DNA of 64,000 nucleotides, from assembly GCF_024054555.1 (NCBI RefSeq), contig NZ_JAMXLY010000006.1:36923-100922 (forward strand). The letters are read 5' to 3'. The position numbers and the translations under genes are program-made. This stretch comes from Segatella cerevisiae (GTDB lineage Bacteria > Bacteroidota > Bacteroidia > Bacteroidales > Bacteroidaceae). Under the pieces are notes generated by a model that saw nothing but the letters and a program-made list of their open reading frames with translations, did no database searches and was not told the origin of the DNA. This document shows positions 9,833-18,055 of this stretch, piece by piece. The first letter of the stretch is position 1; every line of letters begins with the position of its first letter.

Positions 9833-11704
9833 ATGAATTTCAATTATGATGTTATTGTTATCGGAGGAGGACATGCCGGATGTGAAGCTGCCACTGCTTC
9901 GGCCAACATGGGAGCCAAGACGTGCTTGATAACAATGGACATGAACAAAATCGCCCAAATGAGTTGTAATCCTGCTGTCGGCGGAATCGCAAAAGGGCAG
10001 ATCGTACGTGAAATTGATGCATTAGGCGGACAAATGGGTAAAGTCACAGACCGCACCGCTATCCAGTTCAGAATGCTTAATATAGGAAAGGGACCTGCAG
10101 TGTGGAGTCCCCGCGCCCAATGTGACAGGGGCAAGTTCATTTGGGAATGGCGGCACGTACTTGATGAGACCCCGAATCTCGACATCTGGCAGGACCAGGC
10201 TGATACGCTGATCGTCGAGAAAGGAGAAGCGGTAGGCATCAGGACGATATGGGGTGTGGAATTTCATGCCAAAAGTATCGTCGTCACTGCAGGGACTTTC
10301 CTGAACGGTCTCATGCATATCGGACGGCACATGGTAGAAGGCGGCAGAATCGCAGAACCTGCCGTGCATCATTTTTCAGAAAGCATTTCCAGATGGGGCA
10401 TTCATTCCGACCGGATGAAGACTGGTACTCCCCCACGTATCGATAAGCGCAGCGTTCATTTTGATGAGATGACAGAACAGGAAGGCGATACAGGATTCCA
10501 CCAATTTTCATATTTGGGACCACATCGCGTTCTCAAGCAATTGCCTTGTTGGACCACTTATACCAACAAGACTGTCCATGACATTCTCAAGAGTGGTCTG
10601 AAAGACTCCCCCCTTTTCGACGGCCAGATCAAGAGTAAAGGTCCCCGATATTGTCCTTCAATAGAAACTAAACTGGTCACCTTTCCCGACAAGGAGCAGC
10701 ATCCTCTGTTTTTGGAACCGGAAGGTACGGACACAAATGAAATGTATCTCAATGGTTTCTCCTCAAGTATGCCGATGGAAATCCAATTAGAGGCTGTTCA
10801 TCATATCCCCGCTCTCAGGGATGCTAAAATGTATCGTCCCGGATATGCCATTGAATACGATTACTTCGACCCTACCCAACTCTCTCATTCTTTGGAATCG
10901 AAAGTCATCAAGGGGTTGTTCCTTGCCGGCCAGGTCAACGGTACAACTGGTTACGAGGAAGCCGGAGGACAGGGAATCGTCGCAGGCATTAATGCGGCAA
11001 TCCATTGTAGTAACGGTAAGCCTTTTGTGATGAAAAGAGACGAGAGTTATATCGGCGTTCTCATCGATGATCTGACAACCAAAGGTGTCGATGAACCTTA
11101 CCGAATGTTCACATCTCGGGCAGAATACCGCATTCTGCTTCGTCAGGATGACGCTGATGCAAGATTGACCAAAATGGGTTATCAACTCGGCATTGTCAAA
11201 CGGGACCGGTATGACTGGTGGATACAAAAGAAAGAGGCTATAGCTAAACTCATCAACTTCTGCGAAGAGACACCCATAAAACCAAAGGAAATGAATTCCT
11301 TCCTGGAATCAGCAGGTTCCACTCCACTTCGTGCCGGTTGCAAATTAATCGACTTGATTGTTCGACCTCAACTGACATTGAAGAACCTCTCAGAAGTAGT
11401 TCCGGGCTTAAAGGAAGTTCTCGAATCGCCTGTTAACCGTAAAGAGGAAATCGCAGAAGCAGCCGAAATCAAGATGAAATACAAGGGATATATTGAGCGT
11501 GAGAAAATAATAGCAGACAAGATGCATCGCTTGGAAGACATCAAGATCCGCGGGCATTTCAAATATAACGACTTAAAGGAAATATCAACTGAGGGAAGAC
11601 AAAAATTGACAAAGATCGATCCCGAGACTTTGGCGCAAGCGAGTAGAATCCCCGGAGTTTCACCTAGCGACATCAACGTACTTCTCATCCTCATGGGGAG
11701 ATAA
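9833..11704 (+). CDS. mnmG: tRNA uridine-5-carboxymethylaminomethyl(34) synthesis enzyme MnmG
   Basis: This 623-residue FAD protein acts with MnmE (not in this window) to install cmnm5 on wobble U34 of certain tRNAs. It has the N-terminal Rossmann motif VIVIGGGHAGCEAA, the second GidA signature (GTPPRID), TGYEEAGGQGIVAGINAA, the MnmG-specific FTSRAEYRILLRQDNA-like segment (FTSRAEYRILLRQDDA), and the C-terminal helical domain needed for MnmE and tRNA binding. The length is normal. It leads the plus-strand run mnmG-apt-uvrC-dtd-mazG-like-deoC, a gene order I recall as conserved in Bacteroidales. In many bacteria mnmG (gidA) is close to oriC, which fits the parS sites just downstream. Confidence 0.96.
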   Translation: MNFNYDVIVIGGGHAGCEAATASANMGAKTCLITMDMNKIAQMSCNPAVGGIAKGQIVREIDALGGQMGKVTDRTAIQFRMLNIGKGPAVWSPRAQCDRGKFIWEWRHVLDETPNLDIWQDQADTLIVEKGEAVGIRTIWGVEFHAKSIVVTAGTFLNGLMHIGRHMVEGGRIAEPAVHHFSESISRWGIHSDRMKTGTPPRIDKRSVHFDEMTEQEGDTGFHQFSYLGPHRVLKQLPCWTTYTNKTVHDILKSGLKDSPLFDGQIKSKGPRYCPSIETKLVTFPDKEQHPLFLEPEGTDTNEMYLNGFSSSMPMEIQLEAVHHIPALRDAKMYRPGYAIEYDYFDPTQLSHSLESKVIKGLFLAGQVNGTTGYEEAGGQGIVAGINAAIHCSNGKPFVMKRDESYIGVLIDDLTTKGVDEPYRMFTSRAEYRILLRQDDADARLTKMGYQLGIVKRDRYDWWIQKKEAIAKLINFCEETPIKPKEMNSFLESAGSTPLRAGCKLIDLIVRPQLTLKNLSEVVPGLKEVLESPVNRKEEIAEAAEIKMKYKGYIEREKIIADKMHRLEDIKIRGHFKYNDLKEISTEGRQKLTKIDPETLAQASRIPGVSPSDINVLLILMGR

Positions 11705-12080
11705 GATATCTAAGGATAAAAGACACCTATGAGAATAGAGCATTCATCCTATTCCAGAACGACCAGCCTCCTATTATAACCTATAAACATAGACATGGAT
11801 TTCGCACATCAGATAGGGTTTCACGTGAAACAAACGAATTGATAACATCCTGTCATTGTGAGACTTAAGTATTAAAGAAAGACTAAAAACATGAGGTGAT
11901 AAGGAGTTGCAAAGAACTGAATGAACAAAAGAATAATCGATGGTAAATGAGTTGAAGTATTGAGTTAAGACAGTTAAAGTTTTTATAAAGAAAAGGGATA
12001 GAAGATAGGCAAGATAAAGTTAATAAGTCAGTGAATTGACTTTAAAAAAGAAATCAGTTTATAACATTAAATATAAAAAC
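11705..12080 (+). other. Intergenic region between mnmG and apt
   Basis: This 376-bp stretch holds no convincing gene. It contains a perfect parS palindrome at 11817-11832, then a C-poor, purine-rich stretch (about 11880-12060) that probably forms the apt leader. No clear TAnnTTTG box or terminator was seen. Confidence 0.6.
11817..11832. promoter_or_regulatory. parS site (ParB-binding palindrome)
   Basis: The sequence GGTTTCACGTGAAACA contains the perfect 14-bp palindrome GTTTCACGTGAAAC (11818-11831), the core of the widely conserved chromosomal parS consensus TGTTTCACGTGAAACA. It matches 15 of 16 consensus positions. It lies 112 bp after mnmG, a typical origin-proximal place. ParAB are not encoded in the window. 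Confidence 0.88.
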
Positions 12081-12611
12081 ATGAATAGTAAAATGTTGAT
12101 TGACCACCTGCGCACAGTACCAGATTGGCCAATAAAGGGTGTTAATTTCAGAGATATTACCACCCTACTCAAAGACCCGAAATGTCTTAAGGAAATCAAC
12201 GATGAAATGTACGAGCTCTACTGCGACAAAGGGATAACAAAAATTGCTGGTATAGAAAGTCGGGGGTTTATCATGGCTTCAGCTCTTGCTATCAGAATCG
12301 GTGCAGGCGTTGTGCTTTGTAGAAAACCGGGGAAATTACCTTGTCCGACCGTACAGCAGAGTTATGCTAAAGAATATGGTATAGACACTATAGAAATACA
12401 TAAAGACGCTATTACACCGGATGACGTCGTTCTATTACACGATGATTTACTCGCAACAGGCGGGACAATGCAAGCAGCTTATAAACTCGTCAAGAAATTC
12501 CATCCGAAGAAAATATATTGTAATTTCATCATTGAACTCATGAGCGAGGGATTGAATGGGAGGGAGAAATTCGATAATGAAGTAGAAATCACTTCCCTAC
12601 TCAAACTTTAA
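12081..12611 (+). CDS. apt: Adenine phosphoribosyltransferase
   Basis: This enzyme salvages adenine with PRPP to AMP. The ATG at 12081 gives 176 residues, the usual Apt length, and starts just before the conserved IRTVPDWPIKGVNFRDI-like segment (LRTVPDWPIKGVNFRDIT); an upstream TTG in the same frame (12036) adds 15 residues unlike the family. The PRPP-binding motif is VVLLHDDLLATGGT, and GIESRGFIMA is the Apt-specific loop. The gene lies alone between two parS-containing intergenic spacers. Confidence in function is high. Confidence 0.94.
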   Translation: MNSKMLIDHLRTVPDWPIKGVNFRDITTLLKDPKCLKEINDEMYELYCDKGITKIAGIESRGFIMASALAIRIGAGVVLCRKPGKLPCPTVQQSYAKEYGIDTIEIHKDAITPDDVVLLHDDLLATGGTMQAAYKLVKKFHPKKIYCNFIIELMSEGLNGREKFDNEVEITSLLKL

Positions 12612-12940
12612 ACTCAAAAGGGTCAATTTACATATTGAAGTAAATCTGTTTCCTGACGCCCCTCACTTTTTAATCTTATCAGATGATAGACTGGAAACAG
12701 ATAAGGAGAAAGAGATGACAGAACTCAATCGAGAATATCAAGGCATCTATATACTACTATGGTGGACTAATGAAAGTTGATGGCACTAAAGGACATTGGT
12801 AAGGACTATTTAGGAAACAGTACCCAAACATAAACCCAATGAGCAGAGAAGGGCAGCTTCAAGAGAAGAAGAGATAGGCAGGGTGAAGTTTCACGTGAAA
12901 CAACAACCGCTAAACTAACTGTAAATAAAGGAGATACAGA
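12612..12940 (+). other. Intergenic region between apt and uvrC
   Basis: This 329-bp spacer has no convincing open reading frame. It contains the second parS palindrome near its right end (12887-12902) and ends with the uvrC ribosome binding site. A 19-bp stretch just before the parS (AGATAGGCAGGGTGAAGTT, 12872-12890) is 16/19 identical to 12004-12022 in the preceding spacer, suggesting a diverged duplicated spacer. Confidence 0.55.
12887..12902. promoter_or_regulatory. parS site (ParB-binding palindrome)
   Basis: The sequence AGTTTCACGTGAAACA contains the same perfect 14-bp palindrome (12888-12901) as the site at 11818-11831. It matches 15 of 16 positions of the parS consensus. The two sites are 1,070 bp apart and flank apt. 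Confidence 0.88.
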
Positions 12941-14806
12941 GTGACAAGAGAAGAAAACGAGAAACGTTTAGCATACCTAAAGAATATTGTACTGAATATG
13001 CCTGAGAAACCAGGTAGCTATCAGTTTTATGACGACCAGCATAAAATCATTTATGTTGGGAAGGCTAAACATTTGAAACAAAGAGTTTCGTCTTATTTTC
13101 ACAAGGAAGTTGACCGATATAAGACAAAGGTATTGGTCAGCAAAATTCAGGATATCTCATATACTGTCGTCAACACGGAAGAAGATGCTCTCCTTTTGGA
13201 AAATTCCCTGATCAAGAAATACAATCCAAAATACAATGTATTGTTGAAAGACGGGAAGACCTATCCCAGTATTCTCGTAACCAATGAGTATTTCCCCCGA
13301 ATTTTCAAAACCCGACGAATCAAAAAAAGTTATGGAACGTATTACGGCCCCTATCCGCACGTATCGAGTATGTATAATGTCTTGACACTTATCCATAAAT
13401 TGTATAAACCCAGAACCTGCCACTTGACCATCACAGAAGAGGGAGTCAGAGAGCATAGATACAAACCCTGTCTGGAATACCACATACACAATTGCTATGC
13501 CCCGTGCATCAACAAAATCAGCAACAAAGAATACAAGGAGAACATGAAGCAGGCAGAAGAAATTCTGAAAGGGAATACACGAGACGTTAGTTCTCTACTC
13601 TACCGCCTGATGTTGCTCAATTCCAAGAAATTGAAATTCGAGGAAGCTGAAAGGTTGAAAGAGCGTTACCTACTACTCCAGGACTTTGTATCAAAGAGTG
13701 AAGTCGTCAGTCATACCATAACAGACGTAGATGTCTTTTCCATTACAGATGACGAAAACAATAAAAACGCCTATGTCAATTACATCCATGTCAAAAACGG
13801 GGCAATCAATCAGAGTTTTACTTATGAGTATAAGCGCAAACTAGATGAAAGTGATGAAGAACTTTTGAACGAGGCAATTCCTGAAATCAGAGACCGGTTC
13901 AATAGTCATGCCAAAGAGATCATTGTACCTTTTCAAATGGATTGGAATATCAAAGATGCCGTCTTTTTCATCCCTCAAAGGGGTGATAAAAAACACCTGC
14001 TGGAACTTTCCGAAATGAATGGAAAAGAATACTGCTTCGACAGGTTAAAACAAGCTGAAAAACTTAACCCGGAACAAAAGCATACAAGATTGATGAAAGA
14101 GTTGCAAGACAAACTTAAATTACCAAAACTGCCTTATACAATAGAATGTTTCGACAACTCGAATATTTCAGGAACAGATGCCGTTGCAGGCTGCATCGTC
14201 TATAAAGGGATGAGACCATCCCGAAAAGACTATCGGAAATATAATATCAAGACAGTGGTAGGGCCGGATGACTATGCATCCATGCAGGAAGTCGTCAGAA
14301 GACGTTATTCCAGAATGATTCGAGAGAAGCAGCCACTCCCCAATCTGATCATCACAGATGGTGGAAAAGGTCAAATGGATGTAGTCAGGGAAGTTGTAGA
14401 GGGCGAATTACATTTGGAAATTCCTATCGCCGGTTTGGCAAAAGACGACCGGCATAGAACCAACGAACTCCTTTTCGGCAATCCGCCACAAACTGTCGGA
14501 CTGGATATAAAAGGTGAACTTTTTAAAATATTGACACAAATCCAAGATGAAGTACACCGGTTTGCCATCACCTTCCATAGGGATAAACGCTCAAAACACG
14601 CACTCCACAGTGAACTTGATGATATCAAGGGCATTGGTGAGAAGAGTAAGATCGCACTATATAAAGAATTCAAGAGCGTCAGGATGATTAAATCAGCAGA
14701 TATTCAAGCACTTACGAAAGTGTTAGGAGAAAGTAAGGCAAAAGTTCTTTACAATTATTTCCATCGTACTGAACTAAAGGAGGCGAAGGGAAACAACGAG
14801 GAATAG
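12941..14806 (+). CDS. uvrC: Excinuclease ABC subunit C
   Basis: This 621-residue dual nuclease of nucleotide excision repair makes the 3' and 5' incisions with UvrB. The N-terminal GIY-YIG domain begins at PGSYQFYDDQHKIIYVGKA (about residues 24-42), and Cys and UVR regions follow. The C-terminal endonuclease domain has the catalytic pattern ECFDNSNISG (Asp) and IITDGGKGQ (Asp). The protein ends with a helix-hairpin-helix region (DDIKGIGEKSKIALYKEF). The GTG start at 12941 is supported by AAAGGAG 10 bp upstream. The next gene, dtd, begins 103 bp later. Confidence 0.96.
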   Translation: MTREENEKRLAYLKNIVLNMPEKPGSYQFYDDQHKIIYVGKAKHLKQRVSSYFHKEVDRYKTKVLVSKIQDISYTVVNTEEDALLLENSLIKKYNPKYNVLLKDGKTYPSILVTNEYFPRIFKTRRIKKSYGTYYGPYPHVSSMYNVLTLIHKLYKPRTCHLTITEEGVREHRYKPCLEYHIHNCYAPCINKISNKEYKENMKQAEEILKGNTRDVSSLLYRLMLLNSKKLKFEEAERLKERYLLLQDFVSKSEVVSHTITDVDVFSITDDENNKNAYVNYIHVKNGAINQSFTYEYKRKLDESDEELLNEAIPEIRDRFNSHAKEIIVPFQMDWNIKDAVFFIPQRGDKKHLLELSEMNGKEYCFDRLKQAEKLNPEQKHTRLMKELQDKLKLPKLPYTIECFDNSNISGTDAVAGCIVYKGMRPSRKDYRKYNIKTVVGPDDYASMQEVVRRRYSRMIREKQPLPNLIITDGGKGQMDVVREVVEGELHLEIPIAGLAKDDRHRTNELLFGNPPQTVGLDIKGELFKILTQIQDEVHRFAITFHRDKRSKHALHSELDDIKGIGEKSKIALYKEFKSVRMIKSADIQALTKVLGESKAKVLYNYFHRTELKEAKGNNEE

Positions 14807-14897
14807 GAGGATGATTCGAAGCAAGACGCATCCAAAAGAACCGTTAGTTTCCTTAAATAATTTAGAAAAGAGCATCGGAAGATCTAAATAATATTCG

Positions 14898-14905
14898 TAC
14901 ATTTG
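14898..14905 (+). promoter_or_regulatory. -7 element directly before dtd (possible leaderless start)
   Basis: The box TACATTTG ends 4 bp before the dtd ATG (14910). If used, transcription would start at or next to the initiation codon. There is no clear -33 TTTG. Confidence 0.4.
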
Positions 14906-14909
14906 TAAC

Positions 14910-15362
14910 ATGAGAATCATCATACAAAGAGTCACAAAGGCCTCTGTCTCGATTGAGGGAAAGACGAAATCGAGCATAGGAAGAGGTTATATGATTTTAG
15001 TTGGTATCGAAAGTAACGACAGTTCGAAAGATGTCGACTGGCTCGTTAGGAAAATCATCGGTTTGAGAATATTCGATGATGAAAACGGGGTGATGAACCG
15101 TTCTATAAAAGAAGTTGACGGAAGAATCCTTGTCATCAGTCAATTCACCCTCTTCGCAAGTTATAAGAAAGGGAACCGCCCAAGTTGGCTTAGGGCAGCC
15201 AAACATGAGATATCCATACCTCTATATGAAACCTTTTGCGAACAACTCTCTATTGCATTGGGAAAACCTGTCGGTACGGGAGAATTTGGGGCCGATATGG
15301 AAGTGGAATTGATCAACGACGGTCCAGTGACCATCATGATGGACACCCATCAGAAAGAATAG
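14910..15362 (+). CDS. dtd: D-aminoacyl-tRNA deacylase
   Basis: This 150-residue enzyme hydrolyses D-amino acids (and Gly) mischarged on tRNA. Family signatures are present: SQFTLFA in the N-terminal half and the chiral-proofreading cross-subunit motif NDGPVTIMMDT (Gly-cisPro loop) at the C-terminus. The start MRIIIQRVTKASV is the canonical Dtd N-terminus. It lies between uvrC and the MazG-like gene. The -7-like box is so close to the ATG that the mRNA may be leaderless. Confidence 0.95.
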   Translation: MRIIIQRVTKASVSIEGKTKSSIGRGYMILVGIESNDSSKDVDWLVRKIIGLRIFDDENGVMNRSIKEVDGRILVISQFTLFASYKKGNRPSWLRAAKHEISIPLYETFCEQLSIALGKPVGTGEFGADMEVELINDGPVTIMMDTHQKE

Positions 15363-15413
15363 AAAAAACTGAACAAAAGATAAATAAAAAAGGTAAATAG
15401 AAGGAAATAAACA

Positions 15414-15752
15414 ATGACTATAAAAGAGGCACAAGACGCTGTAGACCAGTGGATCAAACAATATGGAGTAAGATATTTCAGCGAACTCACGAACATGGTT
15501 TGTTTGACGGAGGAAGTCGGAGAACTGGCAAGGGTAATTGCCCGTAAATACGGCGATCAAAGTTTCAAACCAGGAGAAAAAGCAAATCTGGGCGAGGAGA
15601 TGGCTGATGTACTGTGGGTTCTGCTTTGTCTGGCCAACCAAACCGGCATTGACTTGACAGACGAACTCAAGAAAAGTTTTGAGAAAAAGACTGAAAGAGA
15701 TCGGACAAGACACCTCAATAACCCGAAACTTAAAGAAAAACCAAGACAATAA
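15414..15752 (+). CDS. MazG-like nucleotide pyrophosphohydrolase
   Basis: This 112-residue single-domain protein of the all-alpha NTP pyrophosphatase superfamily (MazG/iMazG) probably hydrolyses a (d)NTP or a modified nucleotide to its monophosphate. The metal-binding pattern is EEVGELARVI (ExxE) followed by GEEMADVLWVLLCLA (ExxD). It is 51 bp after dtd and 45 bp before deoC, so probably cotranscribed. Its substrate is unknown. It is much shorter than classical two-domain MazG. Confidence 0.88.
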   Translation: MTIKEAQDAVDQWIKQYGVRYFSELTNMVCLTEEVGELARVIARKYGDQSFKPGEKANLGEEMADVLWVLLCLANQTGIDLTDELKKSFEKKTERDRTRHLNNPKLKEKPRQ

Positions 15753-15797
15753 ATCGAGAAAGTCTCATTCTAAAATCGTAACATAAACAAGAATATC

Positions 15798-16763
15798 ATG
15801 TCATATAGAAGTAAAATTGAACCAACGATTGACCCTCGGAAACTGAATGAAGAGGAAAAGAACAAGAAAAAAGAACCTGAAAAGAGTAAGTATGATCAGG
15901 CTCTCGAGAAATATAATACCAACCTCAATAAAGAGGAAGTAGACAGGGAAGTAAAAAGGATAATCACAGAAAAGCTCGAGGAAAATGACACACCGGAGGT
16001 TAAGAAATTCCTCTTTGGAAGTGTCGAACTAACCTCACTGCATACAACGGATACAGAAGAGGGAATCCTTGCCATGACTGAGAAAATCAACAAGTTCTAT
16101 GCTGATTATCCCGAACTCCCTCACGTCGCAGCTATCTGTGTCTATCCCATATTTACCGAACTCGTGGCTAAAAGTCTTGAAATAGACGGAGTTGAGATCA
16201 CGAATGTCTGCGGCAATTTTCCCTCCTCACAAGCCAGGATGGAAGTGAAGATAGCAGAGACCTCACTGGCTATTGCCGATGGTGCAACCAATGTAGACAT
16301 TGTCATGCCGGTAGGAAAATTCCTCAGCGGTGACTATGAAGGCATGTGTGATGATATCTGCGAACTGAAAGAGGTATGCAAGGATATCCCCATGAAAGTC
16401 ATCCTCGAGACAGGTGATCTCGGCAGTTACAGTAACATCAAGAAAGCAGCCATATTAGCCATGTATGCCGGTGCAAATTATATCAAGACCTCTACCGGAA
16501 AAGAGAAAGTCGGTGCAACACCTGAGAGCGTTTACATCATGTGCCAAGCCATTAAAGAATACTATGATACGACCGGCATACAAATCGGTTTGAAACCTGC
16601 AGGGGGCATGAAAACAGTAAAAGATGCACTTATCTATTACACGATAGTCAAAGAGGTTTTAGGGAAGAAATGGCTGACGAATGAGTGGCTCCGACTGGGA
16701 ACCAGTAGCTTGGCAAACCTTCTTCTTGGGGAAATTCTGGGCAAAGAAATCAAATATTTCTAG
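15798..16763 (+). CDS. deoC: Deoxyribose-phosphate aldolase
   Basis: This enzyme cleaves 2-deoxyribose-5-phosphate to glyceraldehyde-3-phosphate and acetaldehyde, feeding deoxynucleoside carbon into glycolysis. The 321-residue protein has a charged N-terminal extension (about 70-80 residues, rich in Lys and Glu) before the TIM barrel, longer than E. coli DeoC (259) but usual in Bacteroidota as I recall it. The Schiff-base lysine lies in YIKTSTGKEKVGAT, and the second active-site lysine in GLKPAGGMKT. It is last in the operon and is followed by a strong terminator at 16854. Confidence 0.94.
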   Translation: MSYRSKIEPTIDPRKLNEEEKNKKKEPEKSKYDQALEKYNTNLNKEEVDREVKRIITEKLEENDTPEVKKFLFGSVELTSLHTTDTEEGILAMTEKINKFYADYPELPHVAAICVYPIFTELVAKSLEIDGVEITNVCGNFPSSQARMEVKIAETSLAIADGATNVDIVMPVGKFLSGDYEGMCDDICELKEVCKDIPMKVILETGDLGSYSNIKKAAILAMYAGANYIKTSTGKEKVGATPESVYIMCQAIKEYYDTTGIQIGLKPAGGMKTVKDALIYYTIVKEVLGKKWLTNEWLRLGTSSLANLLLGEILGKEIKYF

Positions 16764-16853
16764 ATAACCGCAAGAGGAATCTTTTATAACAGTTTCAAAG
16801 GTTTTGAAACTACCGAATCATGCCGAGAGACTGGACCAAAGAATAAAACGGAG

Positions 16854-16886
16854 AATCCGGAGTAATGTACTCCGGATTTTTTATTT
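16854..16886 (+). terminator. Intrinsic terminator after deoC
   Basis: Perfect 11-bp inverted repeat AATCCGGAGTA / TACTCCGGATT with a 3-nt loop, followed by a T-run. It ends the dtd-mazG-like-deoC transcript. Confidence 0.88.
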
Positions 16887-16990
16887 AAAAAGTCTTCAAG
16901 AATCGGAAATAGAAAGAAATACGTTAAAAGTATAACCCGTTGATTGACGTAAAACACCCTATCCCACTGAAGTTATCCTTTCAGAGTAAC

Positions 16991-17968
16991 TTAATTGTCT
17001 CTCTTGATAATAAAATCCAAATACGCCTTCAAAGAATGCTTGGTACTCTCATCCGTAACATACTTATCCAAGAATTGGATACAAGAAGCATGAAACTTCC
17101 ACATACGATTTTCAGCATACTCAATGCCACCATTAGACTTGGTAAAAGAGACCAACTTTGCGATTTCCTCAGGTTGGATGGTACGCGCCTTGACCTTGCT
17201 AGCCAATGCCATCATCTGCACATCATGAGTAGTATTCAAAGCATAAATCACAGGTAAAGTTAATTTGCCTTCAGCCAAATCATTTCCTGTAGGTTTTCCG
17301 ATTTCCTTGGAATCAAAATAGTCAAAAATATCATCACGGATTTGGAAAATAATCCCCAAGTTCTGCCCGAACTCACGAGTAGCATTGACCTGCTCACTCG
17401 TAGCATGGACCGATTCAGCTCCCACTGCTGCACAAGCAGCAAAAAGAGCAGCTGTCTTCTGCTTGATGACCTGATAATAAACCTCTTCCGAAATCTCCTC
17501 ATTTTGGATATTGGTGAGTTGGAGAATCTCCCCGTTTGAGAGTGTTTGTCCCAACTCAGAAAGATAACGGACGATGACTTCTGAATGGGTATAGGAAACA
17601 TGCAGCAGGGCTGTTGAAAGAATATAATCCCCAACAAGCACAGCAACCTTGTTGTCGTATACGGCATTAACCGAAGCCTGCCCTCTCCTTTCAGAACTCT
17701 CATCCACCACGTCATCATGGACCAAAGAGGCTGTATGCAGCAGTTCGAGACCGACAGCCGCATTCAACGTGACATCATTAATTCTACCAAAATTTCTTGC
17801 TATCAAGAGAATCAATATCGGTCTCATCCGCTTTCCCTCACGTTGACGGATATGGTCTAAAACTTGAGAAAGCAGACCGTAACTATGTGAAAGGGCCTTA
17901 TTGAACAACTCAACAAAGTCATCTAACTCTTTCTGAATTGGTTGTCTGATGATAGATAGATAATCCAT
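16991..17968 (-). CDS. Polyprenyl synthetase (trans-long-chain prenyl diphosphate synthase)
   Basis: This 325-residue enzyme is of the IspB/HepT type and extends FPP/GPP with isopentenyl diphosphate, most likely to make the menaquinone side chain. The first aspartate-rich motif (VHDDVVDESSERRG) and the second (IFQIRDDIFDYF) are both intact. Chain length cannot be read confidently; octaprenyl or longer is typical. It stands alone, convergent with deoC and divergent from polA. The start codon at 17968 lies 20 bp downstream of a TATTTTTG promoter box. Confidence 0.9.
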   Translation of the reverse strand: MDYLSIIRQPIQKELDDFVELFNKALSHSYGLLSQVLDHIRQREGKRMRPILILLIARNFGRINDVTLNAAVGLELLHTASLVHDDVVDESSERRGQASVNAVYDNKVAVLVGDYILSTALLHVSYTHSEVIVRYLSELGQTLSNGEILQLTNIQNEEISEEVYYQVIKQKTAALFAACAAVGAESVHATSEQVNATREFGQNLGIIFQIRDDIFDYFDSKEIGKPTGNDLAEGKLTLPVIYALNTTHDVQMMALASKVKARTIQPEEIAKLVSFTKSNGGIEYAENRMWKFHASCIQFLDKYVTDESTKHSLKAYLDFIIKRDN

Positions 17969-17987
17969 GAAAAACTAAATGTGCTAC

Positions 17988-17995
17988 AAAAATAG
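17988..17995 (-). promoter_or_regulatory. -7 promoter element of the polyprenyl synthetase gene
   Basis: The minus strand reads TATTTTTG, 20 bp upstream of the ATG at 17968. Confidence 0.5.
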
Positions 17996-18055
17996 TGATT
18001 TTATCGCATTTACAGTAATTTTTTCGTAAATTTACGCCATTAAATAAAAAATAAT

